Positions 33,377 to 43,247 of a stretch of 64,000 nt of DNA are shown here, one piece after another (within the stretch, counting starts at the first letter, position 1; each line of letters opens with the position of its first letter). Below the pieces are notes generated by a model. The model was given only the letters and a program-made list of their open reading frames with translations. It did not search any database and was not told the DNA's origin. The translations under genes were made by a program, and so were the position numbers. The stretch is from Sphingomonadales bacterium. Lineage in GTDB: Bacteria > Pseudomonadota > Alphaproteobacteria > Sphingomonadales > Sphingomonadaceae. The DNA lies in the NCBI GenBank assembly GCA_027486895.1, contig JAIXOE010000057.1, forward strand, positions 1-64,000, read 5' to 3'.

Positions 33377-34873
33377 ATGCGTCAAATCGATCATTTCATC
33401 AGCGGCGGTGCGGGTGCCAGTTCGGCGCGTTTTGGCGATATCATGGACCCGAACAATGGTGTGGTGCAGGCGCGTGTGGCCTTGGGCGATGCAGCGGTGC
33501 TTGAGCGGGCGGTGCAAGCTGCGCTGGCGGCGCAACCGGCGTGGGCAATGACCAACCCACAACGCCGCGCACGCGTTATGTTCGAGTTTAAGCGCTTGGT
33601 TGAAGCCAATATGAACGAGCTGGCGCATATGCTGAGTAGCGAGCACGGCAAGGTGATTGCCGACAGCAAGGGCGACATTCAGCGCGGCCTTGAAGTCATC
33701 GAATTCTGCTGCGGCATTCCGCATGTCCTCAAGGGGGAATATACCCAAGGCGCTGGCCCTGGCATTGACGTCTATTCGATGCGCCAGCCCATCGGCATTG
33801 GCGCTGGCATTACGCCATTCAATTTTCCTGCGATGATCCCGTTGTGGATGAGCGGTGTGGCGATTGCGACGGGCAATGCTTTCATCATCAAGCCAAGCGA
33901 GCGCGACCCAAGCGTTCCTGTGCGCTTTGCCGAACTGTTTATCGAAGCTGGCTTGCCCGCAGGTATCTGCCAGGTTGTGCATGGCGACAAGGAGATGGTC
34001 GATGCCATTTTGGATCACCCGGCGATTGGCGCGATCAGCTTTGTCGGCTCGTCGGACATTGCGCATTATGTCTACAATCGCGGTGTCGCCAACGGCAAGC
34101 GTGTTCAGGCCATGGGCGGCGCGAAGAACCATGGCATCGTCATGCCTGACGCGGACCTTGACCAGGTTGTTAACGACCTTGCTGGCGCGGCCTTTGGCTC
34201 GGCAGGCGAACGCTGCATGGCGCTTCCGGTGGTTGTCCCCGTTGGCGATGAGACCGCAGAGCGGCTAAAGGCAAAGCTCATCCCAGCCATCGCGGCGTTG
34301 CGCATTGGCATCTCTACCGATGCAGAAGCGCATTACGGCCCAGTGGTCACGCAAACGCATAAGGAAAAGGTTGAAGGCTGGATCCAGACCTGCGCCGACG
34401 AAGGCGCAGAACTGGTGATCGATGGCCGCGGCTTTACGCTTCAGGGGCATGAGAAAGGCTACTTCATTGGGCCGACGCTGTTCGATCATGTCACGACCGA
34501 CATGGAAAGCTACAAGGAAGAGATCTTCGGACCCGTCCTGCAAATGGTGCGCGCTGCCAATTTTGAAGAAGCCCTGTCGCTTGCGAGCAACCATCAATAT
34601 GGCAATGGCGTAGCGATCTTCACGCGCAACGGCCACGCCGCCCGGGAATTTGCAGCGCGTGTCAATGTTGGCATGGTCGGCATCAACGTGCCGATCCCGG
34701 TTCCGGTCGCCTATCACAGCTTTGGCGGGTGGAAGCGCAGCGCCTTTGGCGACACCAACCAGCATGGCATGGAAGGCGTGAAGTTCTGGACCAAGGTCAA
34801 GACCATCACGCAGCGCTGGCCAGACGGGTCACCCGACGGCGGCAATGCGTTCGTCATTCCAACAATGGGATGA
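33377..34873 (+). CDS. mmsA: CoA-acylating methylmalonate-semialdehyde dehydrogenase
   Basis: This 498-aa aldehyde dehydrogenase converts methylmalonate semialdehyde to propionyl-CoA (and malonate semialdehyde to acetyl-CoA) with NAD and CoA, the last step of valine degradation. The nucleophile is Cys280 in GSAGERCMALPV. The usual general-base Glu segment is replaced by GGAKNHGIVMPDA, the recognised sign of the CoA-dependent branch. TPFNFPAMIPLWM and VGSSDIAHYVY are also family-specific. A strong terminator lies 86 bp downstream, separating it from the acyl-CoA dehydrogenase gene, although the pathway continues there. Confidence 0.95.
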   Translation: MRQIDHFISGGAGASSARFGDIMDPNNGVVQARVALGDAAVLERAVQAALAAQPAWAMTNPQRRARVMFEFKRLVEANMNELAHMLSSEHGKVIADSKGDIQRGLEVIEFCCGIPHVLKGEYTQGAGPGIDVYSMRQPIGIGAGITPFNFPAMIPLWMSGVAIATGNAFIIKPSERDPSVPVRFAELFIEAGLPAGICQVVHGDKEMVDAILDHPAIGAISFVGSSDIAHYVYNRGVANGKRVQAMGGAKNHGIVMPDADLDQVVNDLAGAAFGSAGERCMALPVVVPVGDETAERLKAKLIPAIAALRIGISTDAEAHYGPVVTQTHKEKVEGWIQTCADEGAELVIDGRGFTLQGHEKGYFIGPTLFDHVTTDMESYKEEIFGPVLQMVRAANFEEALSLASNHQYGNGVAIFTRNGHAAREFAARVNVGMVGINVPIPVPVAYHSFGGWKRSAFGDTNQHGMEGVKFWTKVKTITQRWPDGSPDGGNAFVIPTMG

Positions 34874-34959
34874 GGACAAAATGTTGAATGGCTGATGCGA
34901 GTGATCTCCTCTCTCCTCTTTACTCGTAACAAGGGCGTTGCCCCTCAGCCGATCAGCGA

Positions 34960-34991
34960 GGCGGAGCAATATGCGTATTGCTCCGCCTTTT
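34960..34991 (+). terminator. Strong Rho-independent terminator after mmsA
   Basis: GGCGGAGCAATA (34960-34971) pairs perfectly with TATTGCTCCGCC (34976-34987) around a TGCG loop, followed by TTTT. It ends 33 bp before the acyl-CoA dehydrogenase start, so it may limit or attenuate read-through into the rest of the valine genes. Confidence 0.85.
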
Positions 34992-35024
34992 GAACGCACA
35001 TCGAAATCCTAGGGGTAGGATGCT

Positions 35025-36170
35025 ATGCAAAACCAGTTTGAACTCACCGACGATCAGGTCGCCATCCAGGATATGGCGCGTAAATTCACCGCGGACGCCA
35101 TCACGCCCTTCGCTGCGGGATGGGACGAAAAGTCCCATTACCCAGTAGACGTGTGGAAGGCGGCTGGACACGTTGGATTTGGTGGCATTTATGTCTCCGA
35201 GGAATCCGGTGGCACAGAACTGGGTCGATTAGAAGCCGCGTTGATCATGGAAGCCATGGCTTATGGCTGCCCCACAACAAGCGCCTTCATTTCTATTCAC
35301 AATATGGCGGCGTGGATGATTGACTGCTTTGGCGGTGCAGATTTAAAGGCCCGCTTCTTGCCCGATCTGGTAAGCATGAACAAAATCGCAAGTTATTGCC
35401 TGACTGAACCAGGCAGCGGATCAGACGCTGCGGCGTTGAAAACCAGCGCGCGCCTTGATGGCGATCATTATGTGCTGAACGGTACCAAGCAATTCATATC
35501 AGGCGCTGGGTATAACGATGTCTACGTCGTCATGGTCCGTACCGGTGACCTTGGAGCAAAAGGCATTAGCTGCATTGTCGTTGAAAAAGACACCCCGGGA
35601 CTGAGCTTTGGAGCATCTGAAAAAAAACTGGGCTGGAACGCCTCACCCACTGCGCAGGTGATTTTCGAAAATTGCCGCGTGCCGGTTGCCAACCGTGTCG
35701 GCGCAGAAGGCGACGGTTTCCGCTTTGCCATGATGGGATTGGACGGTGGTCGGCTGAACATTGGCGCCTGTTCGTTGGGCGGCGCGCAGCGGTGCCTTGA
35801 TGAGGCGATTGCTTACACCAAGGACCGTCAGCAGTTTGGGCAACCTGTGTCCGAGTTCCAGAATACGCAGTTCATGCTTGCGGACATGGCGACCGATTTG
35901 GAGGCCGCGCGCGCGTTGCTGTACATCGCCGCAGCTAAGGTCACCGCAAATGCGCCCGACAAGTCGCGCTTTTCGGCTATGGCCAAGCGCCTGTCTACCG
36001 ACAGCGGCAGCGAAATCGTTAATCAGGCGCTTCAGCTATTTGGTGGCTATGGCTATCTGCGCGATTATCCGATCGAGCGCTTCTGGCGCGACCTGCGTGT
36101 GCATTCGATCCTTGAAGGCACCAACCAGGTCATGCGCATGATTATTGGCCGGGATTTGCTGCGCCAATGA
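35025..36170 (+). CDS. Isobutyryl-CoA dehydrogenase (acyl-CoA dehydrogenase family)
   Basis: This 381-aa FAD enzyme would oxidise isobutyryl-CoA to methacrylyl-CoA. Family signatures are CLTEPGSGSDAAALKTSA, QFGQPVSEFQNTQFMLADMA and FGGYGYLRDYPIERFWRD. The catalytic Glu is in ILEGTNQVMRM. The ACAD8-like assignment rests on surrounding valine genes and on YVSEESGGTELGRLEAA. AGGGGTAGGA precedes the ATG. Its stop overlaps the next gene (ATGA), an unexpected heme-oxygenase-like protein. Confidence 0.9.
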   Translation: MQNQFELTDDQVAIQDMARKFTADAITPFAAGWDEKSHYPVDVWKAAGHVGFGGIYVSEESGGTELGRLEAALIMEAMAYGCPTTSAFISIHNMAAWMIDCFGGADLKARFLPDLVSMNKIASYCLTEPGSGSDAAALKTSARLDGDHYVLNGTKQFISGAGYNDVYVVMVRTGDLGAKGISCIVVEKDTPGLSFGASEKKLGWNASPTAQVIFENCRVPVANRVGAEGDGFRFAMMGLDGGRLNIGACSLGGAQRCLDEAIAYTKDRQQFGQPVSEFQNTQFMLADMATDLEAARALLYIAAAKVTANAPDKSRFSAMAKRLSTDSGSEIVNQALQLFGGYGYLRDYPIERFWRDLRVHSILEGTNQVMRMIIGRDLLRQ

Positions 36171-36874
36171 TCGTTAGTCCTTCGCTATCTGGAGCTTCGG
36201 CGCGGGTACACGCAATACGTCGCGACGTGCTAGGTACTGATTATTTATTAGAAAATTCATGGTGTTCGGCTTCGTTGCCAATGAACTTATCCGAACGGAT
36301 CGAAGACGAAGTGGGCAACGTGCCCTTGGTATTTGCAAAATTGGTGGAAAGTCATCGCTTATTTAAGAGCTCAGAGAGTTACCAGCGCCTACTTGCGGCG
36401 CAACTGGTGATGCTTGCATCGGTTCGTCCTCTTTATGATGACCCATTGATACAAAGGCAATTTCCGCAGCTCACTCGCGCAGACAATCTCGTACAAATCA
36501 TTCTTGATCTTGCGCGTCTTGGGCTGAGGCGAGCTGATAAGCTTGCTGCCGTAGATTGCTTGCCTCATGGCTTTATAAACCGTCTCGGCTGGTTCTATAT
36601 TTCAGAGTCGTTAACTCAAATAGTTCCGAGCTGGTGGGAAATGGCAAGAGAGTTGGAAGTCAGCGAAAGCGTGACGAAATACCATGCGCTGGGACATGCA
36701 GAGAATTCATATCGATGGCTGCGATTGACGGAAACATTGGATAATCTCTCTCTTTCTGAAGTCGAGGAAGATCGCATCTTTGCCGGTGCTCGGTCTGCAA
36801 TAAATCTTTTTGCCAAATTGATTAGAGATGCCTCTGACCTGCGTCACCAGCATCGCGTGGGACGTGGCCAATGA
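36167..36874 (+). CDS. Degenerate HemO-type heme oxygenase homologue
   Basis: This 235-aa protein is not a valine enzyme. From about residue 41 it follows the HemO/PigA heme-oxygenase pattern: LSERIEDEVG, KLVESHRLFKSSESYQRLL, DLARLG, GWFYISES, ALGHAEN, and LDNLSLSEVEEDRIFAGARS. By alignment from memory with Neisseria HemO, the proximal heme-ligand His falls on Pro53, and the glycine-rich distal segment (EGSNLGA) reads ESLTQIV here. Catalysis by the known mechanism is therefore unlikely. ATG 36167 overlaps the upstream stop; ATG 36281 (MNLSERIE) would start exactly at the homologous domain and is an alternative. The gene is AT-richer than its neighbours. It is coupled by ATGA overlaps on both sides. 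Confidence 0.65.
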   Translation: MIVSPSLSGASARVHAIRRDVLGTDYLLENSWCSASLPMNLSERIEDEVGNVPLVFAKLVESHRLFKSSESYQRLLAAQLVMLASVRPLYDDPLIQRQFPQLTRADNLVQIILDLARLGLRRADKLAAVDCLPHGFINRLGWFYISESLTQIVPSWWEMARELEVSESVTKYHALGHAENSYRWLRLTETLDNLSLSEVEEDRIFAGARSAINLFAKLIRDASDLRHQHRVGRGQ

Positions 36875-37920
36875 CCGACGACATTCTGCTCGGGGTACAA
36901 GGACATGCTGGTTTCATTAGTTTGAACCGGCCATCGGCGCTTCACGCGCTGACCTTGCCCATGGTGCATGCAATGACCGAGGCGCTGCTGGCCTGGCGGG
37001 AATCCGACGCGGTCAACTGTGTGGTGATCGACCATGCCGAAGGACGGGGGTTTTGCGCAGGCGGCGATATCGCGTTTTTGCGGAACTCCGCACTGAACGA
37101 TAATGGCGAAAGCGGCCGCAAGTTTTTCTATGACGAATATCAGCTGAACCATTTGCTGTTCACTTATCCCAAGCCGATTGTTGCCTTCATGGACGGTATC
37201 ACAATGGGTGGCGGTGTTGGCATTAGCCAGCCGGCGCGCTTCCGTGTTGCGACCGAAAATACGAAGTTTGCGATGCCCGAAACCGGCATTGGCTTGTTCC
37301 CCGATGTTGGCGGCGGCTGGTATCTTTCCCGGCTTGAAGGACGCGTTGGCCAGTTTCTGGCCCTGACAGGTTCGCGTGTTGCGGGCGCAGGTTGTCTTTC
37401 GCTTGGCCTTGCCACGCATTATGTGTCTTCCGAGGCTTTGGCCGAAGCCAAGCAACGGATTACAACTGAAGACGTCGAGCGCATTGATGGCATATTGGGC
37501 ACCTTATCCGTCACGCCGCCCGCCTCGAAAATCGTGGAGACCTTGTTCCAAATCAACCGCCATTTCGCCTCCGACAAGTTGGAAGATATTCTCGCCAGCC
37601 TTGAGGGCGATGAGAGCGAGTGGGCGATGCGTGAGCTGGCAACGTTGCGGTCGAAAAGCCCGCAAACATGCAAGGTCGCGCTTCGCCAATTGTCGCAGAG
37701 CCTCATGCTCACTGACTTTGCCGATAATATGGCAATGGAATATCGCATCGCGAGCCGCGTCATCGTCCGCCCCGATTTTGCCGAGGGCGTGCGCGCGGTT
37801 ATCGTCGATAAGGACAATGCGCCCAAATGGGACCCCGCAACGCCCGAGGGTGTGACCGAGGACCTGATTGACGCAATTTTTGCTCCCTTGCCGCCGCAAG
37901 AAGAATGGAAACCCCTATGA
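36871..37920 (+). CDS. 3-hydroxyisobutyryl-CoA hydrolase (crotonase family)
   Basis: This 349-aa crotonase-fold thioesterase releases 3-hydroxyisobutyrate from its CoA ester in valine breakdown. [10 protein letters not shown] supplies the first oxyanion segment, [13 protein letters not shown] the second, and [19 protein letters not shown] carries the catalytic Glu and Asp. The length, about 350 aa, fits HIBCH rather than ordinary hydratases (about 260). It has ATGA overlaps with both neighbours. Confidence 0.92.
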   Translation: MTDDILLGVQGHAGFISLNRPSALHALTLPMVHAMTEALLAWRESDAVNCVVIDHAEGRGFCAGGDIAFLRNSALNDNGESGRKFFYDEYQLNHLLFTYPKPIVAFMDGITMGGGVGISQPARFRVATENTKFAMPETGIGLFPDVGGGWYLSRLEGRVGQFLALTGSRVAGAGCLSLGLATHYVSSEALAEAKQRITTEDVERIDGILGTLSVTPPASKIVETLFQINRHFASDKLEDILASLEGDESEWAMRELATLRSKSPQTCKVALRQLSQSLMLTDFADNMAMEYRIASRVIVRPDFAEGVRAVIVDKDNAPKWDPATPEGVTEDLIDAIFAPLPPQEEWKPL

Positions 37921-38690
37921 CATATGAAACAATCCTGGTTGAACAACGCGGCGCAGTGACGTTGATGACGCTGAACCGACCACAGGCGCTGAACGCGTTG
38001 AACAGCCAGGTTTTGGCTGACCTTATCGCGGCCTTTGCGGCGTTTGATGCCGATGATAGCCAAAGATGTGCCGTCCTGACGGGCAGCGAAAAGGCATTTG
38101 CGGCAGGCGCGGACATTAAGGAAATGTCATCGCAGTCCTTTGCCGAAATGTACGGTTCGAATTTCTTTGCAGGCTATGACCGCGTGACCGCGACACGCAA
38201 GCCTTGGATTGCGGCCGTGAATGGCTTTGCGCTTGGCGGCGGATGCGAATTGGCGATGATGGCGGATTTCATTATCGCGGGCGACAATGCCAAATTCGGC
38301 CAGCCCGAAATCAAGCTGGCGGTCACGCCGGGGATGGGTGGATCGCAGCGCCTCACGCGCGCCATTGGCAAGGCCAAAGCGATGGAGATGTGCTTGACGG
38401 GCCGGATGATGGATGCCGCAGAGGCGGAGCGTTCAGGCTTGGTCGCTAAGGTTGTTCCGGCGGCTGATTTGGTCGAAGAGGCTGTCAAGACCGCAACAGC
38501 GATCGCTGCGATGGCGCCCTTGGCGGCGATAGCGTGCAAGGAAATGGTCAACGCTGCGTTTGAAACGACGTTGCAGCAAGGCGTCGTGTTCGAACGCCGC
38601 CTTTTCCACGGTCTGTTCGGCACGGAAGATCAGAAAGAGGGCATGGCTGCCTTTGTTGAGAAGCGTCCCGGTAATTGGATAGGAAAATGA
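37917..38690 (+). CDS. Enoyl-CoA hydratase
   Basis: This 257-aa crotonase would hydrate methacrylyl-CoA to 3-hydroxyisobutyryl-CoA. The start is ATG 37917 ([12 protein letters not shown]), overlapping the preceding stop by 4 bp. The CoA/oxyanion motifs are AAGADIKEM and [16 protein letters not shown], which carries the first catalytic Glu. The second catalytic Glu is in [15 protein letters not shown]. Length and motif spacing are typical of short-chain hydratases. Confidence 0.93.
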   Translation: MTYETILVEQRGAVTLMTLNRPQALNALNSQVLADLIAAFAAFDADDSQRCAVLTGSEKAFAAGADIKEMSSQSFAEMYGSNFFAGYDRVTATRKPWIAAVNGFALGGGCELAMMADFIIAGDNAKFGQPEIKLAVTPGMGGSQRLTRAIGKAKAMEMCLTGRMMDAAEAERSGLVAKVVPAADLVEEAVKTATAIAAMAPLAAIACKEMVNAAFETTLQQGVVFERRLFHGLFGTEDQKEGMAAFVEKRPGNWIGK

Positions 38691-38692
38691 TC

Positions 38693-39565
38693 ATGAAAAT
38701 CGCGTTTATCGGGCTTGGCAATATGGGCGGCGGCATGGCTGCCAATCTGGTTAAGGCGGGGCATGCGGTGAATGCCTTTGACCTGTCGGCCGAAGCTTTG
38801 GTGCGCGCGCAGGAAAATGGGTGCGCGACATTTACGTCTGTGCGTGAGGCTGTCGATGGCGTTGATGCGGTCGTATCGATGCTGCCCAACGGTAAAATCG
38901 TCGCCAGCGTGTTTGAAACCGATGTCTTGGGCCATGCACCCAAGGGTACGATCTTGCTCGATTGTTCGACGATCGATGTCGATACCGCCCGCAAGGTTAC
39001 GGCGGATGCTGTCGTTGCGGGCAATGATATGGTCGATGCGCCGGTATCGGGTGGTATTGCCGCTGCCAATGGAGGCACGCTGACATTCATGGTGGGCGGT
39101 ACTGATACGGCATTTGCGCGTGCGGAGCCGATCTTGTCGGCGATGGGCAAGGCGGTCATTCATGCCGGCGGGTCAGGTGCCGGACAAGCGGCCAAGATTT
39201 GCAACAATATGCTGCTTGGCGCGTCCATGATTGCAACCTGCGAAACCTTTGCCATGGCGGAGAAGCTGGGATTAGACCTCCAAACCTTTTACGACATTTC
39301 GTCCAAAGCCTCGGGCCAGAATTGGTCGATGACCAGCTATTGCCCGGTTCCCGGCGTTGGGCCGACTTCACCTGCCGACAATGATTACCAGGGCGGCTTT
39401 GCGACAGCGCTGATGCTGAAGGATCTTGAGCTCGCCATGGAGGCTGCCCAATCCGTGAACGCCGATGTCCCAATGGGCGCGCGGGCGGCGGAGCTCTACG
39501 AAGCCTTCGACAAGGCAGGCGAAGGCGCAGTCGATTTCTCGGCCATTATAAAAAAATTGGCATGA
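38693..39565 (+). CDS. mmsB: 3-hydroxyisobutyrate dehydrogenase
   Basis: This 290-aa NAD-dependent enzyme oxidises 3-hydroxyisobutyrate to methylmalonate semialdehyde, the substrate of MmsA. It has the Rossmann motif KIAFIGLGNMGGGMAANL, substrate motif DAPVSGGIAAANGG and catalytic Lys in GQAAKICNNMLLG. AGGA lies 8 bases before ATG 38693; the ATG at 38687 also overlaps the upstream stop but is too close to the ribosome site. It is the last gene of the valine operon. A short AGCATG/CATGCT hairpin without a T-run follows at 39670-39689. Confidence 0.94.
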   Translation: MKIAFIGLGNMGGGMAANLVKAGHAVNAFDLSAEALVRAQENGCATFTSVREAVDGVDAVVSMLPNGKIVASVFETDVLGHAPKGTILLDCSTIDVDTARKVTADAVVAGNDMVDAPVSGGIAAANGGTLTFMVGGTDTAFARAEPILSAMGKAVIHAGGSGAGQAAKICNNMLLGASMIATCETFAMAEKLGLDLQTFYDISSKASGQNWSMTSYCPVPGVGPTSPADNDYQGGFATALMLKDLELAMEAAQSVNADVPMGARAAELYEAFDKAGEGAVDFSAIIKKLA

Positions 39566-39709
39566 ATTTGGCAGCGCTAAAGCCACACCAACAGAAGCAA
39601 TGTCTTGGCCGCATAGCCTCATCTAAGAGACGCATGAGAGCCTAAAGTGCGAAATGGAAAGCATCCAAAAGCATGCAGGCGGCCATGCTGGGATCAAGCA
39701 AGGTTATGC

Positions 39710-41299
39710 TTAGAAAAACCGAAACCCGTTATATTCTTCATTGGCGACACGCTCTAAAATACGTCGGTAACCGCGAACGCCTCCGGAATAAGGCATGAAT
39801 ACCCGAGGCTTTCCTTCAACTTCAGCACCGGTGTAGTAGGATGCTGCCTTGGGATAGAGTGTTTCTTGGGCACGGGCGTTCACATGTTCAACCCATTCCA
39901 GCTCTGCCTCTTGGGTGGTTTCAATAGCGGCACTGCCTTTTGTACTTGCAAATCCTATCAAGTCGCTGAGCCAATCAACTTGCTGTTCGATTGACAAGAT
40001 TACATTGCTGAGCAGCGATGGGCTACCGGGACCGACAAGAACGAACATATTCGGAAAACCGGACACCCCGAGCCCGAGGTAGTTCACGGGACCAAATGCC
40101 CATTTCTCGCGGAGGGTCACACCGTTTCGCCCTTTTATTTCTGGGCGGAGTAATGAACCCGTGAACGCATCAAAGCCTGTTGCGTAGATGATGACGTCGA
40201 GCGAATATTCCCGCTCTGTGGTGCGTAATCCATCCGAACTAATGTCCGTTATAGGCGACGACTTAATATCCACTAGCGTGACGTTTTTACGGTTGAACGT
40301 CTTAAAATAATTACTGTCAACCGACGGCCGCTTCGCACCGAACGGAAAACCTTCAGGTGTTAGCAACTCGCGCGTAACAGGATCATCAACCTGTTGAGCA
40401 ATCTTTTGTCGGATGAAGTCGGCCGCGGTAGCGTTCGATGCATCGTCGAGCAGAATATCTTTGTAGGCAAGCGCAAAACCAAAGCCAAGGCGGTTCCAAG
40501 CCGCCTCGTAGACGGCCTCCCTTTCTTGCGGCGTTGCCTCTAAAGCTGAAACGCCATTGGGCACAAAACCAAGACCGCTCGGCGAATTGAGGGCACGCTG
40601 CCGGCGCGCGGCATAGTCTGCCTTCACGGCGTTGTCTTCCTCGTCAGACACCGGCGCATTTGCTGCCGGGATACTGAAATTTGCCGATCGTTGAAAAACG
40701 GTTAAATGTTCGGCCTGAGCGGCGATAACGGGCGTCATTTGAACGCCTGATGAGCCAGTACCGATAATTCCAACACGTTTTCCTGCAAAGCTAATCGGCT
40801 CGCGTGGCCACGCCGCGCTGTGATAGATATTTCCCTTAAATGTCTCTTGCCCGGGATAATTGGGTTGTTTGGTGGTCGACAATTGGCCCACAGCCATGAT
40901 GAGATATTGGGAATCCCATTCCTGTCCGTCTTGCGCGGTGACGCCCCAGCGGTTGCTGGCTTCATCGAATTTGGCGCGTTCCATTCTTGTGTTAAATTCT
41001 ATGTCGCGACGAAGGTTGAAGCGCTCGGCGACATGATGAATATAAGATAGCACCTCGGGTTGGGTTGCGTAACGTTCGCTCCATCGCCATTCCTGTTCAA
41101 GCTCGGGCGAGAACATGTAGGAGTAATCGTAGCTTTCAACATCGCATCGTGCACCTGGATAGCGGTTGTGGTGCCACACACCGCCGACATCGTCGCTCGC
41201 CTCGATAATTGTTGCGGATAAACCTATTTGTCGAAGTGCATAAAGCGCACGCAACCCGCCCAGGCCAGCACCTACGATTACGACATCACATTTCTTCAT
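39710..41299 (-). CDS. Type I Baeyer-Villiger monooxygenase 1
   Basis: This 529-aa FAD/NADPH enzyme inserts oxygen beside a ketone to form an ester or lactone. It has N-terminal VVIVGAGLGGLRALYALRQ for FAD, the BVMO fingerprint FKGNIYHSAAWP (FxGxxxHxxxWP), the second Rossmann motif IIGTGSSGVQMTPVI, and ATGFDAFTGS, which occurs in cyclohexanone monooxygenase-type enzymes. The start is uncertain: ATG 41299 (MKKCDVVIVG) or ATG 41329. The longer frame overlaps the divergent gene's leader. It lies alone on its strand, facing the acyl-CoA synthetase operon across the first TCAACA-N4-TGTTGA site. Confidence 0.9.
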   Translation of the reverse strand: MKKCDVVIVGAGLGGLRALYALRQIGLSATIIEASDDVGGVWHHNRYPGARCDVESYDYSYMFSPELEQEWRWSERYATQPEVLSYIHHVAERFNLRRDIEFNTRMERAKFDEASNRWGVTAQDGQEWDSQYLIMAVGQLSTTKQPNYPGQETFKGNIYHSAAWPREPISFAGKRVGIIGTGSSGVQMTPVIAAQAEHLTVFQRSANFSIPAANAPVSDEEDNAVKADYAARRQRALNSPSGLGFVPNGVSALEATPQEREAVYEAAWNRLGFGFALAYKDILLDDASNATAADFIRQKIAQQVDDPVTRELLTPEGFPFGAKRPSVDSNYFKTFNRKNVTLVDIKSSPITDISSDGLRTTEREYSLDVIIYATGFDAFTGSLLRPEIKGRNGVTLREKWAFGPVNYLGLGVSGFPNMFVLVGPGSPSLLSNVILSIEQQVDWLSDLIGFASTKGSAAIETTQEAELEWVEHVNARAQETLYPKAASYYTGAEVEGKPRVFMPYSGGVRGYRRILERVANEEYNGFRFF

Positions 41300-41418
41300 C
41301 TCTATCACCGGCTTGTTGGAGTGCGCCATACTGCTGACCAAGTAACTTGCTATCGATGCCCATGTTGACCACGGGTTACCGATTGGTAGCCCAATAATTA
41401 TCAGGCAATTCGATAAAA

Positions 41419-41434
41419 TCAACAACATTGTTGA
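41419..41434. promoter_or_regulatory. Regulon operator A, TCAACA-N4-TGTTGA
   Basis: TCAACAACATTGTTGA is a perfect palindrome-like site (7-bp arms, 2-bp centre) in the divergent region between BVMO 1 and the acyl-CoA synthetase operon. It shares its architecture with sites at 44905, 55620 and 63750. Overlapping TTGACG to the right and TTGATT to the left could serve as -35 elements for either direction, so a bound repressor would block both. Confidence 0.65.
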
Positions 41435-41492
41435 CGACAGCAGTTGGCGTCGGTATTTGGAATCAACGGATGGCGATTGAGAGGGAATGCGC

Positions 41493-43247
41493 ATGATGGA
41501 GCCCAATGCCTTGATGGATGACAAGGCTGCGGGAGCAACCATTAGCGAACTCGTGACTCCTGAAACCCGCCAAGCGGCAATATCAGCTCGGTTTCCCGAG
41601 TGGATCCCGCGAACGCTTGATGAGATGTTTGATGCCGCGGCTACCGAATTTCCCGATCGTCCCTACGTCATCACAGATGATCGGATATGGACTTACCGAG
41701 ATATGCAGGAGTGGTCCCACCGTCTTGCTAGTGGATTAAGCGCAATAGGCGTAAAGCGCGGAGATCATGTCGCACTTGTACTTGCGAACTATCCTGAATT
41801 TGTCGCCCTAAAGCTTGCTATCGCGCGCGTGGGAGCCGTTGCTGTGCCGGTCAACATACTTAACCGTCGCGACGAGCTTGGGTATGTGTTGGCGCAGTCG
41901 GATGCCGTGATGCTGATTACGATGAATACATTTCGCGACCTTGATTATCTCTCGATGTTAGATGAGTTAATACCGGGATGGGAGAAAAATGGCAGCAGTA
42001 CAAAGTTGCCTCGACTTCGCCATGTGATTATTTTCTCGACCGATGGTCAGCCTCAGCGGGCGTCTGCTGCATATTTTGACGTTCTTGAATCGGGTCCGGC
42101 AACTAAGTTTGAAGTCAGCGGCTCGAGGCCGGATGATGTCGCCGACATCATCTATACATCTGGCACTACAGGTGCGCCGAAGGGGGTTATGCTGACCCAT
42201 GATCAGGTCCTTCGAACGGCTTATTGCAGCGCTTACGCCCGCGCATTTGAAGATGGCAGACGGATCGTCTTTTCATTGCCGATGTACCATGTTTACGGTT
42301 ACGGCGAAGGGATGCTTCCGGTAATGTTTGTCGGCGGCGCGATAATCCCGCAACTGAAATTTGACGCAGCGGCGATGCTCACCGCCATTGAGCAACACCG
42401 TGCGACCGATGCATTGCTTGTACCTATGATGACCTTAGCTTTGCTTGATGCTGCGAAAGCCGGGGATTATGATCTTTCGTCGTTTTTTGCGGTCATTTCA
42501 TCGGGAGCCCGTGCACCGGAGCGCGTATGGAATGACATTTTGGCAGTCTTTGGCGTGTCCCAAATTTCGACCGGCTACGGCATGACCGAAGTTACGGCGT
42601 CTTCAACTGTCACGCAGCCAAATGATCCAATTGATCGGCTGCTAAACACAAATGGCCGGATGCGCGATGCGGGCGTTGCGGGCGATCCGGAGAACTACGG
42701 CCGCCTTGTTAATTACCGAGTGGTTGAACCCGAAAGTGGTGACGTTTTGTTGCCCGGTTGTGTCGGTGAATTGCGGGCAAAGGGACTTGGAGTCACACAG
42801 GGCTATTACAACAAGCCCGAAGAGACAGCAGCATTGTTCGATAGTGAAGGTTGGCTCCACACTGGGGATCTTGGGAAAATCGATAGCGATGGTTACATCT
42901 ATCTCGTCGGTCGGTTGAAAGAATCTTATCGTTGCGGCGGTGAACAGGTATTGCCCACGGAGGTGGAGGACCTGCTAACATCGCATCCGTCGGTTTTGCA
43001 AGCCCATGTTGTACCGGTGCCGGATGTTCGGATGGGCGAAATCGGTGTCGCTTTTGTTGTTCCCACACCAGGCGCGGCGGTGACCGTAGAAGAGCTTCTC
43101 GCGCTGGTTCAGTCGCGCATGGCCCGGTTCAAGGTACCCAAATATCTGTTTCTTGTGGATGCGGCGGAGATTCCCACTACCGCTTCGGGACGAGCAAAGA
43201 AATTTCAATTATCCGCAAAGGCGATCAGCATGTTGAATGCGATATGA
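41493..43247 (+). CDS. Acyl-CoA synthetase (AMP-forming) 1
   Basis: This 584-aa ANL-superfamily ligase activates a carboxylic acid with ATP and CoA. It has the P-loop IIYTSGTTGAPKGVMLTH, GYGMTEVTASS, WLHTGDLGKI and GRLKESYRCGGEQVLPTEVE hinge. The C-terminal catalytic Lys probably lies in SGRAKKFQLS. GAGGGA lies 6 bases before ATG 41493; ATG 41487 abuts it and is less likely. It is first in a plus-strand operon with two SDRs and is controlled from operator A. The substrate is probably a ring-opened acid from the BVMO pathway. Confidence 0.9.
   Translation: MMEPNALMDDKAAGATISELVTPETRQAAISARFPEWIPRTLDEMFDAAATEFPDRPYVITDDRIWTYRDMQEWSHRLASGLSAIGVKRGDHVALVLANYPEFVALKLAIARVGAVAVPVNILNRRDELGYVLAQSDAVMLITMNTFRDLDYLSMLDELIPGWEKNGSSTKLPRLRHVIIFSTDGQPQRASAAYFDVLESGPATKFEVSGSRPDDVADIIYTSGTTGAPKGVMLTHDQVLRTAYCSAYARAFEDGRRIVFSLPMYHVYGYGEGMLPVMFVGGAIIPQLKFDAAAMLTAIEQHRATDALLVPMMTLALLDAAKAGDYDLSSFFAVISSGARAPERVWNDILAVFGVSQISTGYGMTEVTASSTVTQPNDPIDRLLNTNGRMRDAGVAGDPENYGRLVNYRVVEPESGDVLLPGCVGELRAKGLGVTQGYYNKPEETAALFDSEGWLHTGDLGKIDSDGYIYLVGRLKESYRCGGEQVLPTEVEDLLTSHPSVLQAHVVPVPDVRMGEIGVAFVVPTPGAAVTVEELLALVQSRMARFKVPKYLFLVDAAEIPTTASGRAKKFQLSAKAISMLNAI

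Noticed and set aside
33287-34132. Long upstream extension of the LysR frame on the minus strand
   Set aside because: It runs antisense through mmsA, whose family motifs are certain, and LysR homology begins only at 33286.
39670-39689. AGCATG/CATGCT hairpin as a terminator after mmsB
   Set aside because: Only a 6-bp stem with an 8-nt loop and no T-run on either strand.
41300-41542. N-terminal extension of BVMO 1
   Set aside because: It overlaps the divergent promoter and the start of the acyl-CoA synthetase, lacks family similarity, and the Rossmann motif begins just after 41299.
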